A stretch of 64,000 nucleotides of DNA from Cardinalis cardinalis (taxonomy: Eukaryota > Chordata > Aves > Passeriformes > Cardinalidae), in NCBI GenBank assembly GCA_014549065.1, contig JACDOX010000023.1, positions 2,173,980 to 2,237,979 of the forward strand. The letters are read 5' to 3'. The notes below the pieces were generated by a model. It saw only the letters and a program-made list of their open reading frames with translations. It was not told where the DNA came from and did no database searches. Shown here one piece after another: positions 11,261 through 24,181 of this stretch. Positions within the stretch are counted from its first letter, which is position 1. Each line of letters opens with the position of its first letter. A program made the position numbers and the translations under genes.

Positions 11261-12087
11261 CGTCACAATTCTATACACTATTGTGAGTTAGTTTTTCTCN
11301 GGATGTACATCCCGAAAGGAGTATCCCAGGTGGTGGTGGTCTGGTTTCCGAAAGAAGGAAGGAATATTTCATCTGGTGAAGTCCAGTTTCCANATGTGGC
11401 TCTGCCTTTTGATTGCAAGGACTATAAATCTCANAACAGTGATGTCCNTCTTCCCTTGGTCNAACCTATTAGTCCTTGAGTTGATGTCCATCTTCCTTTC
11501 TCAAGCTGCATGTTTCCTTTTTATATATTCTAAAGCTGTAGTTTCAAAAGATCCTTACTAGAAGCAATATTCTANAATTATACTTCAAAAGGTTATTTTT
11601 GTAAAACTCTTTAAGGCTTANAAGCAGAAAGTTCCTGTCAAAAAGCAACATCCTTTAATTCAAATGCTCCTAAATCAACTTAAGATTTATAAAGGTTAAT
11701 TGCAAACAAAGGATAGGTTCAAAGGCCTTCTTCCATGCTTTATTTTTCTCAGTTGTTATTAGAATTCGTCTTTATAACTGTCCCATGGTCGGTCTCCACA
11801 CATATCACAATCACAAATACNCACGTTGCCTGTATGTACCTGACACAAAACACAGCTTTGTATGTCACACTGCCTGTCAGCCTGGGCAGTGCAGAATGGC
11901 ACATTCTCCTTGTCTTTGTTCCAGCTGACTTCAATAAATGCTTTTCCTGAGCAGGGATGAAAATACTGAGTTGCTTAAAATGCTCTGTGTATGGCTTTTT
12001 ACCACATGCATTGCCACATGGCACATGGATAGGACATAACAGGGTTCCTTGTGGCTTGGATACACAGTGCTACTGCTGCATTCTCAC

Positions 12088-15000
12088 AGGAGTTTTTCTT
12101 TAGGATTCCCTGTTCTCTGGATAAAATCTAACCCTCTCTCTTCTTAGGCTTATGCTGGTGCTGGAGAACAGGAGGGAAAAGCTGCCCAGAAGGCAAATCC
12201 CACTATACTTGAGTCATCAGTAAAGCAAATACTCTGTAATGTAAGGCTCCCATAATCAGGAAGGCACTGAAAATCTTGGATTGTGACAATCTGTTTCCCT
12301 GAGGCTTGNAGGCTAAACAACAAGCTAGAGAAAGGAGCTGCACAAAAAGCAGGGAAAGGCATCTGACAAAAGCCTCATTAGCCTTCCATTTCCTTCACCC
12401 ACAGCATATGTTTGCTTCTCCTCCTAGCAGCACTTCTGCAGGTCTGCATGCTCAGTACTTATCCTAAGTATCCAGCAGTGAGAAACAAAGGCTGCATGGT
12501 CCTTTGAGTTAAAGAGTTGCTGTGTTAAAACCTGGCTTTTCTAATCACTATGGTATGAAAATTCAAGTGCCTGACTGAGAAAAAGACATCAAGAGTAGAA
12601 CAGGGATGACTAAGAAAAAGAGTCCTGCCACTTAATTGCATTTGTACAAAAATATTACCTCTTGATGTGTAAACATCAAATTAGCAATATTCTCAGGGCA
12701 AGCAGTAATATTGCAATCAAGCAACTCCTTCCAGCTGTATGACAACTCTATGCCTATCTGTCCTACTACATTTTCCTCAGTATNTGTCACACTGCACATT
12801 GAGTATACTTAAAACTACCCCTCTGCTGTAGAGTCTATTAAATCCCAATTATTTTATCCCTTTGTACTAACATCTGAATTTTGAATCTTATCAGCATTTC
12901 TGTTTCCATTTTGTAGAGACANCCCTTTGCCAGAGCTGGCAGCAGCAACATGGGAATTCAGCAAGTCAAAATGATACTTCAAGGCCTGTGTTTATACACT
13001 GATGGTTCTCCCATATTCCCCTGGAATCTGNAATTGAAATTCAGCCTTATCCAAACCAAGTTCAAAATTATCCTGGTATTTCTTAGCATTAAAAAAAAAA
13101 CACTTTTAGATAAAAAAAAATTGGTTTTGTACCCATACCTCTACTTTAATCAGATCTGTTTCTGCAATATTGCTGTCCTGTTGCTACTTGGCACATTATT
13201 CTTCATAATCTGAGTACATACTTTATCAGCAGTTTAGACATTGACTGGGGACCTTAATTCCCACTGNAAAGAGGGAACCACTCACACTTCAGAACTGTGA
13301 GCATGGCACAAGTTCATTCAGAAAATTGTCTTGGATTATTCTGGGATTCCAGATGTGTCTCTGCTGCTGAATGGGCAGTGCTGGAAGTGACAATGAGAGC
13401 AGTTTCCAGTCTCATTCCATAGCTCTGTCCTGAGGTGTTCCAGCTAATGCACTTCAAAATTAGGGTTAGGGAGTACTTTGAGGGAAGGTCATTCCTAAGA
13501 ACCAGGATGCATGAAGTTTTGTCTCCCTCCAGCATTTGCAATCATCCTCTGGCTTTACCCACCATGGATTACATTCTCCACCACTCTTGGCATTCTCCTC
13601 ACACCACATTTCAGACCATAAAACATGTGGTACAAGCTCCTCAAGTGCAGTGAACTCTCAGGAAAACACNTTCTTTTTGGAACTTCTCATTTAGACCATC
13701 TCGTTTTCAATTCAAAACAAGCTTGCAATATTATCCACAGTTAATTTCCTACTTCCCCCAGAACCANAAATCTATACATTTATCCACTTTCTATGGTGTA
13801 TAAATTTACCTCACTGTGCAAATATGCATAGCNGTGTTTGAATGCATATTAACAAAGAAAATATTGCTTCAGGGAACATGAGGAATGTGTTATTCCCTGT
13901 TCTCTGAGTTCAGTCAGCAAAATCTCCTCGATGGATGTCAACAGTCAGTCACAATTTTCATCTGTAAAAATAGGAGCAGGATCTGACAGCCATACAAATT
14001 ACATCTGTTCCACTGCAACCATCTGTAATTCAATCTGCAAAATATTAATCAAGTTTATTTGACATGATTTTTCCTCCATCATCAGCTCATGATGCTTATT
14101 GCTTCTTGGTCTGTTACCATTATACACCAGCTCTTTACTCCCCTTAATATTTATTTCTTTTCTTTAGCAGAGATTGAGTTAGATTTGTTGGACAATGCTT
14201 TTAAAGATCAATACCACATCANCTCCTTTTAGTCATTCCATACATATAATCTGTTTGCTGTATGGGTCTCCATGGTCTGGCCTTTCTTTGCACTGCTAAA
14301 CCAGCATGATATGTTTAGGTTTCACAGTACAGTTCNGTTTTATAACTTCCTATACACTCAGAAATTACCAGGTGAAGCACCNTCTTGCATTTTATGAAAA
14401 TTTCTTAGTTTCATCTTAATATCCTGAGTTCTCAGGCCTTGCTCTGAAGTCAGGATACATTTCATTTTTCCCCAACAATGACAAGGACAAGATTACTTCT
14501 CTCTCCTCACCTCCCTCCTTTAAGGAAACCTAAACACACACACACTCCCAANCCAGGTCAAATTCCAGTATCCTAGAAGTCAGGCTTAGAGTTCAATACT
14601 TTCTTAATACTAGAGTGAAATTCAGTGGGGACAACTGGACAGCAAGGAACACACTTAGGCACAAACAAATCCACTGCCAAAAAACATGGGCAACAACTTT
14701 CTCTGCAAACATTCTGCTGGAGAACCCTTGGAGGTTATTGTAGATCACTAGATGAAAATGGATCCCCAGCACATCAGAAAGGAAAGAACAGACTGTACAG
14801 AGATNCACAAACAAAATCCTGAAGGAATTCCTCTCAGTCCATGAGAGACTCACAAGGCTGCAGGTAAATACAGCTCCCAGCTGTATGTACCATGTCTGAG
14901 GAGGGAGGGAGGCAATACACAATTCCAGCTCCTCACCCCAGCCAACCAACCACCCAGACAGTGCAGATTTTTGTATTAAAATGCAACATCTGAATACTTT

Positions 15001-18000
15001 TTTTTTCCCACAAAGGTGGAAGAGATTCTGATTCAGAATCTGTGAGTCTTCACATAAAGCAAATCACCTCTCAAAGATCCCCACTACGTCTTATGTTTCT
15101 TTTTTTTAAACTTAAAATTTCAGTTTTAGATTGTATAAATTTGTCAGTCAGTTTTGGAAGAAAAAAATTAATTAAACATGGGCTAAATGTTAAACATAAA
15201 CATTGATCTTATATACTGTCAAAATCTTAAGGTTTGTGATAAATAAAGCAGCCTCTCTGTATCAGGTGCTTATTCTTTTTGTCATTCTCCAAATGAGACT
15301 TCAAATTAGAAAGGCTTGACCTTCTCATCCCCTGATACAGTTACCAAGGAAGTCTTAANAGACAAGAAGAGAGCTGTTTCTACCCAGCATTTCCAAGCAA
15401 AAACCAAGAATCAAAGTATCCAAAGCACTATCAGTGTTAATGCTGAATTCTAATAAAATCTCTGTAAATGTTTTGTACTTCTGGTACTGCAGCTCAAGAG
15501 GACATAAATTGCTGTTTTGTTCCCAGAGGGACATTTAGCCTTCTTTTTAAATGAATTCTAAAACCTTCCAAAATCTATACAAGACTCTCCACATTTGTAC
15601 ACTGCTTTGCAAATATTAAGGGTACCTAGATTCTAAAATATTTTTAGGCATGTCAGTTTAACATACAGCAAGATGTAAATTGTCTAACTTCGGCCTGACT
15701 ATTTNGACTAGCTTTTTGTAAATTAAATCTAAAGTGATGTCAGGTAAAGTTAGGGAAATTTAACTAATTTCAATAGCAGGCAGTTATATCAGAATACATT
15801 TTCTAAACAAAGGATGCATTTACAAGATTTTGTTTTATCTGATACAGTGGCTAAAATCTCAGTTGGAGCCTGTTGCCTTCTGCAAAAATTTGAGTTTGAC
15901 CCTTAACAGACAATATTGCTACTTTCAGATACTAAAAATCCTAATGACAAAAATTGATTTTAAAACTGATTTNAAAATTCTGTTTTGAAAAAATTAAAAT
16001 TGAATTCCAATTTTACTCATCTACTCTAAAGTTTAATCCATCCCAACTACAAAATTTACNGAGTTATCACAAGAGCTAGAGACATCTTGGAATTTATTCC
16101 TTCCTTCCTCCTTGTCTGGCTGCCAAGTATTACATGACTGTAAGACATGATCCTAACTATCAGAATTAAGGTGACAAACTGAGTTTTAGGGTTCAAAAAC
16201 ATTATTTAGCTAAGTTATTGCTCCTTCCCTCTCCCCATGTTTATAACAGCATTTATTCCTTCAGATTGAGGTGCAAAGATGAAGAAATGAGGCAATTTTC
16301 CCTTTTTCNCCTCATCTGCATGGCCTCTTGCTGAACTGCCTGCTGCTCAGTGCACGAAGCATGTGAAGCCCATTTTGACACAACATGAGCTGCTACCTTG
16401 GCTTTTCTGATGGAAAGAAGAGAAGAAACTTTAAAATTACACTGAGGAGGGATGATTACAGAAGGCACTCTTTCTAGCTGCTGCCAGCTTTGCAGGAATT
16501 GGCTCAGTAAAAGAAAGAGAAGTGCCTTAAACATTTCATCATTGAGCCCTCCTGCCTTTTCCTTATCAGTAATTAGCATGAGTAGCAGAATGTGTGCACT
16601 TCCTCAATGGAAGTAATTACTGTGTAGAGCTCCAGAAGTTTTCAAACCAAAGCTTAAAAGACATCTAAATGACATACACCTTCTGCAGGGTTTCTGGAGG
16701 GACATTTTTTTTCCTATCTCCTTCAAAAAAAAACCAGAAAATTAACTGTATTTTTCTTACCACAGAGATAAAAGACAGCTTAATGGCTACTAGGCATGCT
16801 TCAAGGCTGGATCAAAGTTTTCATGTATGGTCATGATGNACTATCAGAGAACCAACAGATATCTAGCACTGTTGTCCTGATCTTAAAGCAATTTCTCTGC
16901 CATTAATGAGCTAGGCTATCNAAGCCAACTTTACTCCCATCTTTCACAAATTAGCTTTTGTTTTCAGACAGGAAAACACTGCAGTCTCTGGAAGGAAGAA
17001 AATAAGAAATTTGTAATGAGGAAAGAAATTGAGAACACCTCTAAATTTAGGTAAAACTCTCTTATTTCTGCCATCGACACCCTGCCTCTTCCCAATTAAA
17101 TACAATAACTCTGTGTTCTCTCAGCAGACCTGCTTCTTGAAGACACACACCCACTCTTCAGTCTGAGGCAGAAGAGATCACTGAGGTCATTGGGAGGCAA
17201 GGGTTGCCTTTCAGGGGGCTGTTGGAGACAATGAAGTGCACCCAACATTCCTGTCTTCATGCTTGTNACTTATTTGTGAGAGAAAACAAGAAACATTTTC
17301 AGTGGAAACAGTTGATGACATTCAAGGTTGGGCAGGAGGAAAACAAAAGCACAGATCAAAAATAATGTGTGAAGGAGAGAATNAAAAAAGGTAAAAGTGA
17401 TGAAGAAAGAGGGACAAAAAAATGCGCTGCAGACAATTACAGCTACATAAAAAGAGGCTTTGCTGTTGGTCCCTACAGGGCCAAAAGGCATAACATTGAA
17501 GAGAGCAATTATTCCTGGTAAATATGGGAGAATGTCATGCTGCCACAGCTATGAATAGATGTTCCCTCTCCAGGAACTGGAAAAGTGCAGCGAGATGTTG
17601 AAGAGAGATGCAAGTTCCCAGCCCCAGACAGCAGCGTGGGAGGCCCCAGTGCCATCCCAGCAGGTGAGTGTCAGNGCTATTCTGGAAACCATCTTCAGCT
17701 TGTGCCCAAATTAACAGCACCATGGAGAACACATTTTCTCTACAGGCTTCCAGGGAAGTTTCAGAGACAGATGACAACATGATACCAAAATGAAGCCAAA
17801 TGTTATCTTATTTAAAAAAAAAAAAGATAGACTGTCTTAAAATAATTGAAGACTAAAGAGTCTCCTTAAAGCCATAGAAATAGTTGTTCAATATGTTCAA
17901 CATGTGCCATAGAAACATGTTAATAAATTCAGAATTTCACCTGTGACTCAGGATCACAGATTTGGTTGCTGGAGAACTTTGGTTTTGATAGTATGTTTTG

Positions 18001-21000
18001 TGTTCAGCGAGGAATGGTAAAGCAAGAGAGTTTGTGGCTCAGTCTTCAGGGCACTGGGGTGAATTTTGTCCCTAGAGTATGAAAGAGGNCCTCAGATACA
18101 ATATCAATATTGTCACTGGACACAACTCACTGATTTCATCTTGCTGGTGGTCTCTATCACAATTAACAAAATAAAACCATTTTTTAAAAAGGCCAGAAAA
18201 ATCTAGGTACTTTGTCCCCATTGAGGTCTTTGGGGAAAGTATCTAAGAATAATTGAAAATAAGATCATATTAAAATGATTGAGAATTTTCCTGTATTTGT
18301 AAGTGGGAGCAGTTTTTAGGGTAAGCCATTATTGAACTGTCATGGCAGGTTGGTGAGTCTGGGTCTTCTGGTTTCAGAGTGCAATTAATTTATAAATATA
18401 ATTTGAGACACAGGCCAGTTGCAAAAATTACTCATCTGCCTCCTCATGGATGACCAGGCAAATTATGGTTTTATTTTACTCTCTGAAATTAAATTGGTTA
18501 ACTGAAAACTGAGTGACTCATACTTTCTACAGAAAATCTTATCATATTGTTTGCTGCTAATATTTTCCCCTCCCATTCCCCTTCAAAGGGTTTAACATGG
18601 CTGGACTTGGTGGATCTCTTGCCTTTTAGTTCAGTTCATGGAAAAAGATACAGGGATCAGATCTCCTGTTCCATCACCCAGCACATTCTGTTGGTATTTC
18701 CCAGGGAACATCAACAGCTGCATGAATTCTTAGCCTTTCTGTACCTCTGCACAATGCCAAACTGAGCACAAANTCTGGAAATGGCTCCTTGCCTCCATTC
18801 ATTCTCTGGAAGGGGCTCATTCCATTAATCNCACAGACAGATGGGCTCACATTTTGTACTATTATCCTACCTGACACTGCTTTCTTTGGCTTTCAAAGCA
18901 AGACATTCATTATTGCTAATGTTCAGGGCATGGCAGGTATGCTGGACTTATGTAGCATCCAAGTGCCTCCTTGAAAAATAGCATGGTCCTGAGAGAATCT
19001 CTATCTGCTCTACAAGTGCCTTCCCTGAGATCCCTCCAGCCTTTTTCTTCCTGCTTATGTCTGGAAAGAAATTAAATTAAGGTTGTGAGTATCTGACCAC
19101 GTCATTTCTGAAAATGCTCCTGCCTGAAAGAGCTGTGTGTTTGTAGCACTTATTAGCATGTGCTGCATAATTGTGTGCATAGCCTCGACCCTGTGTCTCA
19201 ATCAGCTCAAGTTTTGCTGCCTCAGAAGGGGGCATTTAACTTCCCCTGGAGAATCTGAGGGCTCCAAAGGTGAAATATGCAGGTACAATTTAGGGCAGGT
19301 CTGACACAAGCTTGATTAACNATGAACTCTGGGACAACATATTTCTCTGCTCCCCAGTGACCCAATCCCTCTACTGTTGGTCACAAATGGCTGTTTTAAG
19401 GTTGTTTAAAGAACTCTCAGATCATAACGTGACCTGGTGGGGGTGGGGAGGGGGATGCACGAGCACACTCTTTCAAAAAGAATAGAGGAAAAAAAGCAAT
19501 TACTTCAGTGTTAGGAAAGCCAGCTATCCACCCCTGGGAGGGATGAACTCTGTAATCCATTTGCTAACTCTCATGTTTCTGAGGGCTCAAACAGTAAATA
19601 ACATGAGCATATGGAGGGATGGCTCTTGGTAGAACCTCTAGGAGTGGCACACCCAGTATGAGCTTAGCTCAGAAGTGAGGAGCTACAAACCATCACAGAC
19701 TGTTAACTTTTAGTTGAAATTAATGTTTTTTAAGTCAAAGTTGGTTCTTAGCCAGCCCTCTCAATCTTAAATATTAATACTTTTACCACCACACTCCTTC
19801 CACTCCCAGAATCATAGACTAAAAATTGTCTCAGTTTGGGGGGCATGTTTGTAGGTGGTGGAAGTTACTGTCCTGGATTCCAAGCACACAGAAGCTGTTC
19901 CTTCAGCCTGAACTACTAGCAAGGGGCTTTATCTTGCCGTACAACATGTTCAGGGAATTTCCTATACTGCTCTTTAAAGACACACTGTCCTTCCTCAATG
20001 ATCAAAGAGTTCCCTCCTAAGTGAGAAAAACCAGCTGAGAGCAAATAAGATTACTCCACAGATAAGATTGCCAAACTTGCAAAAGACTAGCTGCAAAAAC
20101 AGAGAGATATCAGAAAAACCCAGGGACCAACCTTGAGAATAGGATTTTTTAAATCAACCTTCAGACTCACCTATGATGCATGAGTTTTACAGTATCCCAT
20201 AAAAGATGTTCTTCTTTTCCATAAGAAGTTTATAGAAAGAGAGCATATCTTTTATTGGAGCAATACAGATAAACTCTGCATACTCTTGAAAGTCTCAACT
20301 CAAGGTAGTGCTTTCCTGTCCTCAGACAGGGTCCATCTCTCAATTCCTTGTGTCCCCATTCCCTTTGATTAGTGGTGCCCACAAACTCCCAGGTGTGCCA
20401 GGCACAGCTCCTGCCTGGTGTCCATGCTGTAAGCCTGTGACCCAGAACCATTCTGTTGGGAGCCACATGGGGGCCATGGTGGCATTGCATTGCTCCTGAG
20501 GGCACATCAGAGCAGAGCACACCGTAACAGAGAACACAGAAGCAAGCTTTCCTGTCAGAGGAAACCNCAGCTAGCTGATCACAGGAGGGCAGCAGCCTGT
20601 GACATCCTTCACAACACTGATATCACACAAATGACAGAGAGAGGAGGATCCTCAGCGCCATCTGTTTTGGCCGACTGTTCATTCTTGTGTGCTGAATTAC
20701 AAAAACAGACAGAGCCCAAGGGAACTAATTAGTTCCCTCCAGAAGAGAGCTGGGGANTGAATTAACATATCCACATGCATGCACAATCAGAGAACCAGCA
20801 ACCAGGTCAGGAAGCTGTTTTATATGACAGCAGAGATAGACCCTTCGTCATCTCTTTTTGCAATGATATCCGCCAGTCCTGTAAGGAAACAGAAACTTAC
20901 AGCTGTTAGTCACACCAAGGTAACACCATTTGCTTAAAAGAACAGATGTTATACCCTAGTATTTTTCTTTCTTATCAACCCCTCCTACCTGAATAAAATA

Positions 21001-21059
21001 GATATAAAAATTTAGTCAGATCTCTGATTGCTATGAATGGGATACAAACGCACAAGCAA
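12088..21059. other. AT-rich unique DNA, no gene supported
   Basis: About 9 kb with no recognised transposon. The open frames are short and scattered on both strands. A 90-bp segment at 17574-17663 has clean splice sites and is discussed in the findings. Nothing else stands out. Confidence 0.5.
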
Positions 21060-21328
21060 GAAGCAATAGGACATGGGCATATGACCTCAAGTTGTGCCAG
21101 GGAAGGTTTAGGTTGGATATTATGAAAAATTTCTTCTCTGTAAGGATTGGCAACACTAGAACTGNCTGCCCAGGGAAGTTGTTGAGTCAGCATCTGTGAG
21201 AGTATTTAAAAGCTAGGGAGATGTGGAACTTAGAGACATCCTTTAGTGGTGAAGTTGACAGCGTTGGGTTGATTGTTGGACTCAGTCATTTCAAACCTAA
21301 ATGATTTCATGATTCTAAGTGATAAGCA
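21060..21328 (+). mobile_element. CR1 LINE 3' fragment
   Basis: Plus-strand CR1 tail with the familiar order: GACCTCAAGTTGTGCCAGGG, GGTTTAGGTTGGATATTATG, AAAATTTCTTCTCTG, CTGCCCAGGGAAGTTGTTGA, GTATTTAAAAG, then GTTGGACTCAGTCATTTCAAACC. It ends at the degenerate tail ATGATTTCATGATTCTAAGT. It is strongly 5'-truncated and moderately diverged, with no coding content. Confidence 0.93.
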
Positions 21329-23600
21329 GTGAAGGATGAGCAAAGCATTAAAGATGTGGGATTTCTTAAGAAAAAAAATGTTACAAGTAGGAAAAACAGT
21401 TTTACTTAGCTCCTTGCATGAGAACAGCATTTAAACTCTTCTGTTGTCTGATTTTGTAAATTGGAAGCAAAATACCCAGTAAAAATTGTGAGCCCAAGCA
21501 TGGTGGGAGCTGAAGAATGAGGAACCATCAAGCAAGTTCCATGAGTTCACATTGTGTTGTAACTGGAAATCTGGTGAGCAAGCCTGTGAAGAAAAAATTC
21601 TTAATCCCATATGGAATTCACATTATTTCATTTAATCTGGCAAAATACCAGCGTATAATCGAAACAGTCTGAGCCCTAGAGCATTTTGTTACCTGTCCAT
21701 CTGATGCACAGGTCCAAGAAGAGAGGTCCAAGAACACCTTCCCTGCAAGTCTTATCTGCCCTGGATCTTCAGATAATCCTGTTTACAACAGCAATGAAAC
21801 TGTCTCTGTCTTACAACTACTGTTATAAGCAAAAAAAAAGAGTTGTGTATTAACATTTTTATTACACAAGAGTGCTGTGTTGACCCAGATNAATTTTTTT
21901 CTGCATTTTCCCTACTGATTAAAGGGTTTGAAAACTTTATACCCATGTGGTTGTTGTTTTCAATACCATACCAATGTTTCATTTACAACACACAGAGAAA
22001 GTTAATTTATAGAGAGTTGGCACCACAAATTTGTATCTTATATTTCTACCATTTAGAGTTGATAAGAGCACTCCTTCTCTAGGAAAACACTGTATCTGTC
22101 TTCCCCAAATCTCATTTTGTTTGGTTTACTGTCTGATAAACATGAAAGACATTTTTCATACCCTTACATGTTTTAAATACTTAGCTTTTTAGAAAGAGAA
22201 GCCTGTAATCCACAAGATGTAAAGGTGATTGTATACTGAACATAACGACTTNTGGGAGATCAATTACAATACTGAATACCCCTCAGTATAAACACATACA
22301 CCTCCCCCACCTCCTCAAATAATAAGAACTGTAAATTATATGGATGAACTGAATTAGTCAAATATATAATTATCTCATACATGACAGCCAGAGACAGTCT
22401 TGTCATTCTTAGAAAAGAGAGATAATTTCTACTCCTTCTTAGGCCAAAGAGGGAACTGGCTTCTGAATATGATGTTTTTCCAAGGCTAAGGGATTTATTT
22501 TTATTTTTTCCCCTACCAGGCACTGAAAGTCTTTTTTAGATGCAGCCCTACTTCTTGATGAAATCCAATCTCACAAACACAAAATAAGCCTACTGAGAGG
22601 GAAGTTAACTAAACAGTTAGATACCTGGAAGCTTCTATTTGATAGACATCTCAACTTATTTTATAATCCTGAACTATTTAATGAAATATGGGGAGAAACA
22701 AANGAGTCATTTTGTCTCCAAAGAATGGGAGGCATTCTTGTGAACTATTTACACCAAATTTTGAGCAAAATTAGTGGGAGTTAATTCTCCCTTCAGCTCC
22801 CAGAAAAGCTCAGGATCTTGCAGTAAACCATAAATGAGCAAGAGGATAAAATATCTTCCTTACACTGTATTTCAGTGCTTTTAGAACAGTTAAATATAGG
22901 CATATTGGCTAGATAGAATAAGAAATGCATGTTACCTCTGCCAGTGGAATGAAGACTGTCAGTTTGGCAGCTTCCAAGGGTATAATTTTGTACATGAACT
23001 TTTATCAAGAAAGTTTCCTATCCTAGATCAACAGTGGAAACAGTACACAGAAATACATGTAGTCTCCAGCATCTCTGTACTTTCTTATCTGTGTGACTCA
23101 TCTCTCAAAATAGAAGATATTTTATGCCTCTGAGATCCTTGGGCTTTCTACTCTGAATTTTCAGCTTGGATGTCAAATACAATTAGTGTCAAACACATGA
23201 TGGCTGTTTCTGAGACCATGAGGGTCCAGTCAACTGATCCCTAACTTTTAGCCAATTTTTTTCACTGGAATTGTTGGGCCTTTTACATCTTTCTTGAGCA
23301 GAAAAAGCTATTGGCAATTTGTGTAACAGAGGGGTGGTCAGGACCCTCAATGACATAGCACAATTTATAGGGNACCTGTGTAGAAATAGATGTGAAGGCA
23401 TGACCATAGCAACCAACAATTTCCAGATCTAATTTTCCTCTCCATCTTTGCCCCAGTCATAGCTCCTCCCTCTGGAGCTGAGAATTTATTTATTCCTGTA
23501 AGGTACTACATGTAATGCACATTAGTATATGAAAATGACAAATCATATAAGAAAAAAATGGTTGCAAGAAAATGCATTGATTTTCTACCCATTTCCTTCT
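21329..23600. other. AT-rich unique DNA, no gene seen
   Basis: No recognisable repeat or coding segment. The open frames are short and AT-driven. Confidence 0.55.
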
Positions 23601-24181
23601 TGTCATGCTTTAACACCAGTCAGCAATTAAGCACCACTCAGTTGCTTGCACACTTCCTCCTGGCGGAATGGGGAAGAGAATTGGAAAGGTGAGGAAATTG
23701 CAGGTTGAGATAATTTAATAGGTGAAAGGGATGAAGACAGTTTAATAGGTAAAGCAAAAGCGCTATGTGCAAGCAAAGCAAAATGAGGAATTAATTCACC
23801 ACTTCCCCTTGGGCAGGCAGCTGTTCAGCCATCTCCAGGAAAGCAGGGCTNCATCAGCATGGTGGTTAAGGAAAGACAAAATGCCACCACTCTGGACACC
23901 TCCNTTTCCTTCTTCTTGCCCCAGCTTTATACGCTGAGCTGATGTCTCATGGAATGTCCCTTGGATCAGCTGGNATCAGCTGTCCTGGCTGTGTCCCCTC
24001 CCAGCACCTTGTGCCCTCCCAGTCTCCTTGTAGATGGGNTGANGAGCAGAAAAGGCCTTGGCTCTGTGAGTAATGGAAACATCCCTGTGTTATCAACACT
24101 GTCTTTGGCACAAACACAAAACACAGCTCCATACTGGCCACTGTAAGCAAAATTAACTCTCTCNCAGTCAAACCCAGTAGA
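23601..24181 (-). mobile_element. Solo LTR of a widespread avian ERV family
   Basis: The plus strand runs from TGTCATGCTTTAACACC to CAGTCAAACCCAGTAGA. The minus-strand start is a mutated form of the common avian LTR start TGTGCTGGTTTTGGCTGG, followed by GAGTTAATTTTGCTTACAG and GTGTTGATAACACAGGGATG. Minus-strand TATAAAG (plus 23925-23931) and ATTAAA (plus 23741-23746) give the promoter and poly(A) order, so the orientation is minus. The two ends share a degraded inverted TGT..TGGTTTGAC motif. No clear target-site duplication remains. Six Ns fall in 23851-24164. The copy is old and diverged, with no internal region attached. Confidence 0.8.
23925..23931 (-). promoter_or_regulatory. LTR TATA box
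   Basis: TATAAAG on the minus strand, in the position expected between U3 and R of the LTR. It is probably inactive given the age of the copy. Confidence 0.5.

Larger units (their letters stand above)
11011..12080 (-). mobile_element. Solo LTR (about 1.07 kb) of an avian ERV
   Basis: The left end TGTCCCC at 11011 is well placed. Reading the minus strand toward it, there is a TATA box (CTATAAATAC, plus 11177-11186), then about 95 bp later AATAAA (plus 11081-11086), then about 70 bp to the end. This is the U3-R-U5 order expected of an LTR. The right end is less certain. The segment closing in CTGCTGCA at 12080 is followed by TTCTCAC (12081-12087), identical to the seven bases before the left end (11004-11010), so this pair is taken as the target-site duplication. 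Seven is one more than usual, so one base may be chance. An internal tandem duplication of about 30 bp (11205-11260) lies upstream of the TATA box. Ns are unusually dense here. The core 11011-11740 is firmer than the outer part. Confidence 0.55.

Noticed and set aside
11749..12024. 91-codon minus-strand frame
   Set aside because: It falls in the inferred U3 of the minus-strand LTR and shows no coding signal.
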